A stretch of DNA of 16,112 bases, from contig CAYMWA010000080.1 of assembly GCA_964393795.1 (NCBI GenBank), forward strand, positions 1 through 16,112, read 5' to 3'. Both the position numbers and the translations under genes were made by a program. A model generated the notes under the pieces. It ran no database searches, was not told the origin of the DNA, and saw only the letters and a list, made by a program, of their open reading frames with translations. Shown here one piece after another: positions 13,683 to 16,112 of this stretch. The stretch comes from Chryseosolibacter sp964393795. GTDB taxonomy: Bacteria > Bacteroidota > Bacteroidia > Cytophagales > Cyclobacteriaceae. Position 1 is the stretch's first letter, and every line of letters begins with the position of its first letter.

Positions 13683-14433
13683 ACCAAGCCATCCCACGCT
13701 CCGGAACCTGACCCTTCCCCAAAGTCAGGGACCGGTGAGCGCGCAAGAAACTGTCATCCACGTCATCATTCCGGCCTTCAACGAAGGTTCGAGTATTGAA
13801 AGGGTAGTCGCGGAGATACCGCGCAACCTTGTTGACAAGGTGGTGGTCGTGAACAATGGTTCGACGGATGATACCCACGAGGCGGCGACACGGGCAGGCG
13901 CTGTCGCCCTCGACGAACCGCACCGCGGCTATGGCAATGCCTGCCTGAAGGGCATCGCCTGGTGTGAAGCACAGGTTCCGCAGCCAACAATCATCGTCTT
14001 TATGGATGGCGACTACGCGGACTATCCCGAGGAGACGCCTCTGCTTGTACGCCCTATCATTGAAGACAAGGCGGATATGGTCATCGGGTCGCGTGCTTTA
14101 GGCGAACGCGCGCCCGGGTCGATGACCGTTCAGCAAGTTTTCGGAAATTGGCTGGCAACTCGTCTTCTGAAATTGTTTTTTGGCGAAAAGTTTACGGACC
14201 TTGGACCATTCAGGGCTATTCGCTTTTCATCGTTGCGCGCATTGAACATGCAAGACAGAAACTACGGTTGGACCGTGGAAATGCAAATCAAGGCAGCAAG
14301 ACAAAAGCTGCGCTGCACGGAGGTGCCCGTTCGATACAGAAAGCGCATCGGTGTCTCCAAAGTATCGGGTACCCTGAAAGGAACGGTGATGGCCGGATAT
14401 AAAATTTTATACACGCTTTTCAAGTATCTGTAG
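13678..14433 (+). CDS. GT2-family glycosyltransferase, dolichyl-phosphate mannose synthase-like
   Basis: Probably transfers a sugar from a nucleotide sugar to a polyprenyl-phosphate carrier at the inner face of the membrane. The 251-residue form shows IIPAFNEGSS (30-39), NNGSTDDT (59-66), the metal-binding DGD (110-112), the VIGSRALGERAPGSM block (135-149), TDLGPFRAIR (173-182) and a C-terminal VPVRYRKRIGVSKVSGTLKG (217-236). No membrane helices follow the catalytic domain, unlike the larger bacterial homologues. The first ATG (13678) sits inside a 7-bp repeat, and codons 7-22 overlap a second REP-like hairpin. The real start may be GTG 13735, giving 232 residues and preceded by AGGGA. Seven bases separate it from the next glycosyltransferase gene. 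Sugar and acceptor are unknown. Confidence 0.88.
   Translation: MQPSHPTLRNLTLPQSQGPVSAQETVIHVIIPAFNEGSSIERVVAEIPRNLVDKVVVVNNGSTDDTHEAATRAGAVALDEPHRGYGNACLKGIAWCEAQVPQPTIIVFMDGDYADYPEETPLLVRPIIEDKADMVIGSRALGERAPGSMTVQQVFGNWLATRLLKLFFGEKFTDLGPFRAIRFSSLRALNMQDRNYGWTVEMQIKAARQKLRCTEVPVRYRKRIGVSKVSGTLKGTVMAGYKILYTLFKYL
13697..13741. repeat. REP-like hairpin element, copy 2, inside the GT2 reading frame
   Basis: The arms CGCTC, CGG and CCTGAC (within 13697-13712) pair with GTCAGG, CCG and GAGCG (within 13724-13741), leaving a two-base mismatch, a two-base bulge and a loop of about 11 bases. The half AGTCAGGGACCGGTGAGCG closely resembles the CTCAGGGACGGCGAGCG half of copy 1, so the two look like diverged copies. 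It covers the first part of the open frame and contains the GTG candidate start (13735-13737). Confidence 0.6.
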
Positions 14434-14440
14434 CACCAAC

Positions 14441-15889
14441 ATGGAATGGATTTGCGCAATATTGTATACCCTTTGTCTGTTCTATCTCTTTGTCTTCAGC
14501 CTTGGACAGCTACATCTTACCTACATCTACAGGAAAGACAGGCGCCGAACAGAAACGGCATCCGATACTTTCGAGCCACTCGTAACCATTCAGCTACCCG
14601 TCTACAATGAAAAATATGTGATCGAACGCCTGATCGATGCAGTAGCCAAGATCGAGTACCCGCATGAAAAGCTCGAGATCCAGGTCCTTGATGATTCAAC
14701 GGATGAGACCTCTGGAATCATCTATCAGAAAATGGAGTGGCTGAGCCGCTTCGGCATCGACATCAAACATATCCACCGCGGCAAAAGAGAGGGCTACAAG
14801 GCCGGCGCACTTGCCAACGGCCTCTCGGCAGCAAAAGGCGACTTCATTGTCATCTTCGACGCCGACTTCATTCCTGAGCCAGACTTCCTCAGAAAGACGC
14901 TTCCATGGTTTATCGATCCAAAAGTCGGCGCCGTGCAAACACGATGGGGACACATCAACGCTGACTATTCACTGATCACGCGCCTGCAGGCTTTTGGTCT
15001 CGACGCACACTTCTCGATAGAACAATCGGCACGACAGGCGGCCGGAAGCTTCACCAACTTCAACGGCACGTGCGGTGTCTGGCGAAAGGCTTGTATCCTT
15101 GATGCGGGAGGCTGGAGTGCCGACACACTGACGGAAGACCTTGACCTCAGCTATCGCGCCCAGCTGAAAGGATGGAAGTTCAGGTATCTCGAAGATGTTG
15201 TTACCCCCGGTGAACTGCCCGTTGTCATGCCGGTCATCAAGCAGCAGCAATACCGGTGGAACAAAGGCGCTGCCGAAACGGCACGTAAACTGATTGGCCA
15301 CGTAATAGATTCAGATCTTCCGCTTATGCGGAAAATACATGCGTTCCTTCACCTGTTCAACAGCTCTGTTTTCGTTGCCCTGTTCCTGGCGGCGCTGCTC
15401 AGCCTGCCGATGATGTTTATCAAAGACGCAAGTCCCTCCCTCCACTTTCTCTTCTCGCTGGGCGGCATCTTCCTCCTGGGCTTCCTCTCGGTTGCCCTGT
15501 TTTACTGGACGGCCGCACAGCGGTTTTACGCCGATGCTGGAAGAAAGTTCTTCATTCTTTTTCCGGCCTTCCTTGTGGTGTCGATGGGACTCTCACTGCA
15601 CAATACGGTGGCGGTCGTTGAGGGATGGCTCGGTGTCAAATCACCATTCAAGCGAACGCCAAAGTTTAACATCGTCAAACAACGTGACTCCTGGACGAAT
15701 AATGCCTACCTCAATTCCCGTGTGGGGGCGCTTACCTTACTGGAGGGAGTCTGCTGCATTACATTCACACTGGCGGTTGCAAAAGGGATAGAATCCGGCA
15801 ACACCACCATGGTGATCTTCCACAGTATGCTCGCACTGGGCTTTGGACTCGTGTTCCTGCTCTCTCTTAAACCCTGGGCAAATGCGTGA
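14441..15889 (+). CDS. processive GT2 glycosyltransferase, cellulose synthase/CslA-like
   Basis: Membrane polysaccharide synthase-type enzyme, likely polymerising or adding sugars from a nucleotide donor at the cytoplasmic face. The 482 residues begin with a membrane helix (about 3-23), followed by a GT-A domain with QLPVYNE (51-57), VLDDSTDET (82-90), the DxD motif DAD (140-142), the catalytic-base motif TED (231-233) and QQYRW (269-273, the QxxRW motif). Three or four membrane helices follow (about 302-322, 333-357, 366-386 and one near the end). The motif set is complete, so activity is expected. No PilZ domain or bcsB/bcsC gene is near, which argues against c-di-GMP-regulated cellulose; a glucomannan-type or other beta-glycan, or a glycolipid headgroup, is possible. 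Its stop overlaps the next gene. Confidence 0.9.
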   Translation: MEWICAILYTLCLFYLFVFSLGQLHLTYIYRKDRRRTETASDTFEPLVTIQLPVYNEKYVIERLIDAVAKIEYPHEKLEIQVLDDSTDETSGIIYQKMEWLSRFGIDIKHIHRGKREGYKAGALANGLSAAKGDFIVIFDADFIPEPDFLRKTLPWFIDPKVGAVQTRWGHINADYSLITRLQAFGLDAHFSIEQSARQAAGSFTNFNGTCGVWRKACILDAGGWSADTLTEDLDLSYRAQLKGWKFRYLEDVVTPGELPVVMPVIKQQQYRWNKGAAETARKLIGHVIDSDLPLMRKIHAFLHLFNSSVFVALFLAALLSLPMMFIKDASPSLHFLFSLGGIFLLGFLSVALFYWTAAQRFYADAGRKFFILFPAFLVVSMGLSLHNTVAVVEGWLGVKSPFKRTPKFNIVKQRDSWTNNAYLNSRVGALTLLEGVCCITFTLAVAKGIESGNTTMVIFHSMLALGFGLVFLLSLKPWANA

Positions 15890-16112
15890 TCGCAACAAGC
15901 TGCATTACTTTGCTGCAGGCATGTCACTCCTTCTGTACATCACACTCTCGTACAGACTCGAAAGACATGAAACGTTGCCGCTCTTCTTCTGCTACTTTTT
16001 GCTTTTCCTGCTCTACATCCTGGTTGTCCGTCATCACGACACACTGGCACCAACGACGAGAAAATTCTGGATCGCCGCTTCCCTTGTTTTTCGGATCGCA
16101 CTACTATTTGCT
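15882..16112 (+). CDS. polytopic membrane protein, possibly a GT-C type glycosyltransferase (partial)
   Basis: The frame starts at ATG 15882, overlapping the end of the upstream glycosyltransferase by 8 bases, and runs through the right edge without a stop; 77 codons are visible. The product begins MRDRNKLHYFAAGMSLLLY. It has two hydrophobic segments (about 9-24 and 33-49) and the start of a third (67 onward, VFRIALLFA). The basic N-terminus, helix pattern and place behind two glycosyltransferases fit the first helices of a polyprenyl-phosphate-dependent mannosyltransferase-like (GT-C) protein. That assignment rests mostly on context, because no catalytic motif is inside the window. Confidence 0.65.
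   Translation, partial: MRDRNKLHYFAAGMSLLLYITLSYRLERHETLPLFFCYFLLFLLYILVVRHHDTLAPTTRKFWIAASLVFRIALLFA

Noticed and set aside
12010..13741. CRISPR array reading of the repeats
   Set aside because: The repeats are 7-bp direct units or single hairpins without regular unique spacers, and no cas gene is near.

Overview
The window looks like a chromosome segment of a Bacteroidota bacterium, probably of the Cytophagales type. Two minus-strand promoters fit the Bacteroidota consensus exactly (TTTG, 19 bases, TAnnTTTG). The ribosomal proteins have Bacteroidota-like features, such as a DHPMGGG motif in L2 and an 89-residue S14. Several other proteins have a Bacteroidota flavour. The genus cannot be fixed from the sequence alone.

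Left part (about 1-6750, minus strand): a compact S10/spc-type ribosomal operon read right to left: rplC, rplD, rplW, rplB, rpsS, rplV, rpsC, rplP, rpmC, rpsQ, rplN, rplX, rplE, rpsN. Most genes overlap by 1-4 bases or lie a few bases apart. The operon starts at rplC, without rpsJ, behind its own consensus promoter (6712-6742) and a leader hairpin. Behind rpsN there are 178 non-coding bases that carry a second consensus promoter (9-39) firing out of the left edge.

Middle part (6789-10617, plus strand): divergent from the ribosomal operon is a translationally coupled pair encoding a FecCD/BtuC-type permease and its ATPase, which has an extra C-terminal domain; no binding protein or outer-membrane receptor is present. 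Next comes a phosphorylase-family (GT35-like) protein under its own likely promoter. In it the lysine that should hold pyridoxal phosphate is a threonine. A strong 13-bp hairpin ends this unit.

Right part (10744-16112, plus strand): a probable single operon. A soluble FAD/NAD(P) oxidoreductase overlaps a membrane polyferredoxin of the NapH/NosR type; these are followed by a dolichyl-phosphate-mannose-synthase-like GT2 enzyme, a processive cellulose-synthase/CslA-like GT2 enzyme, and the start of a polytopic membrane protein cut by the window edge. The reading proposed here is that a membrane electron-transfer module is coupled to an envelope-glycan or glycolipid assembly module. This redox plus glycosyltransferase cassette is the best candidate for a less-described system.

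Small-scale structure: degenerate 7-bp tandem repeats lie at the end of the oxidoreductase gene (12010-12044) and just before or over the start of the GT2 gene (13655-13682). An 8-bp repeat lies in the rpsQ-rplN spacer (1769-1800). Two related REP-like hairpins (13610-13645 and 13697-13741) flank the annotated GT2 start, and the second lies within its coding frame. No tRNA, rRNA, CRISPR array, insertion sequence or phage gene was seen. No gene-free stretch exceeds 300 bases.
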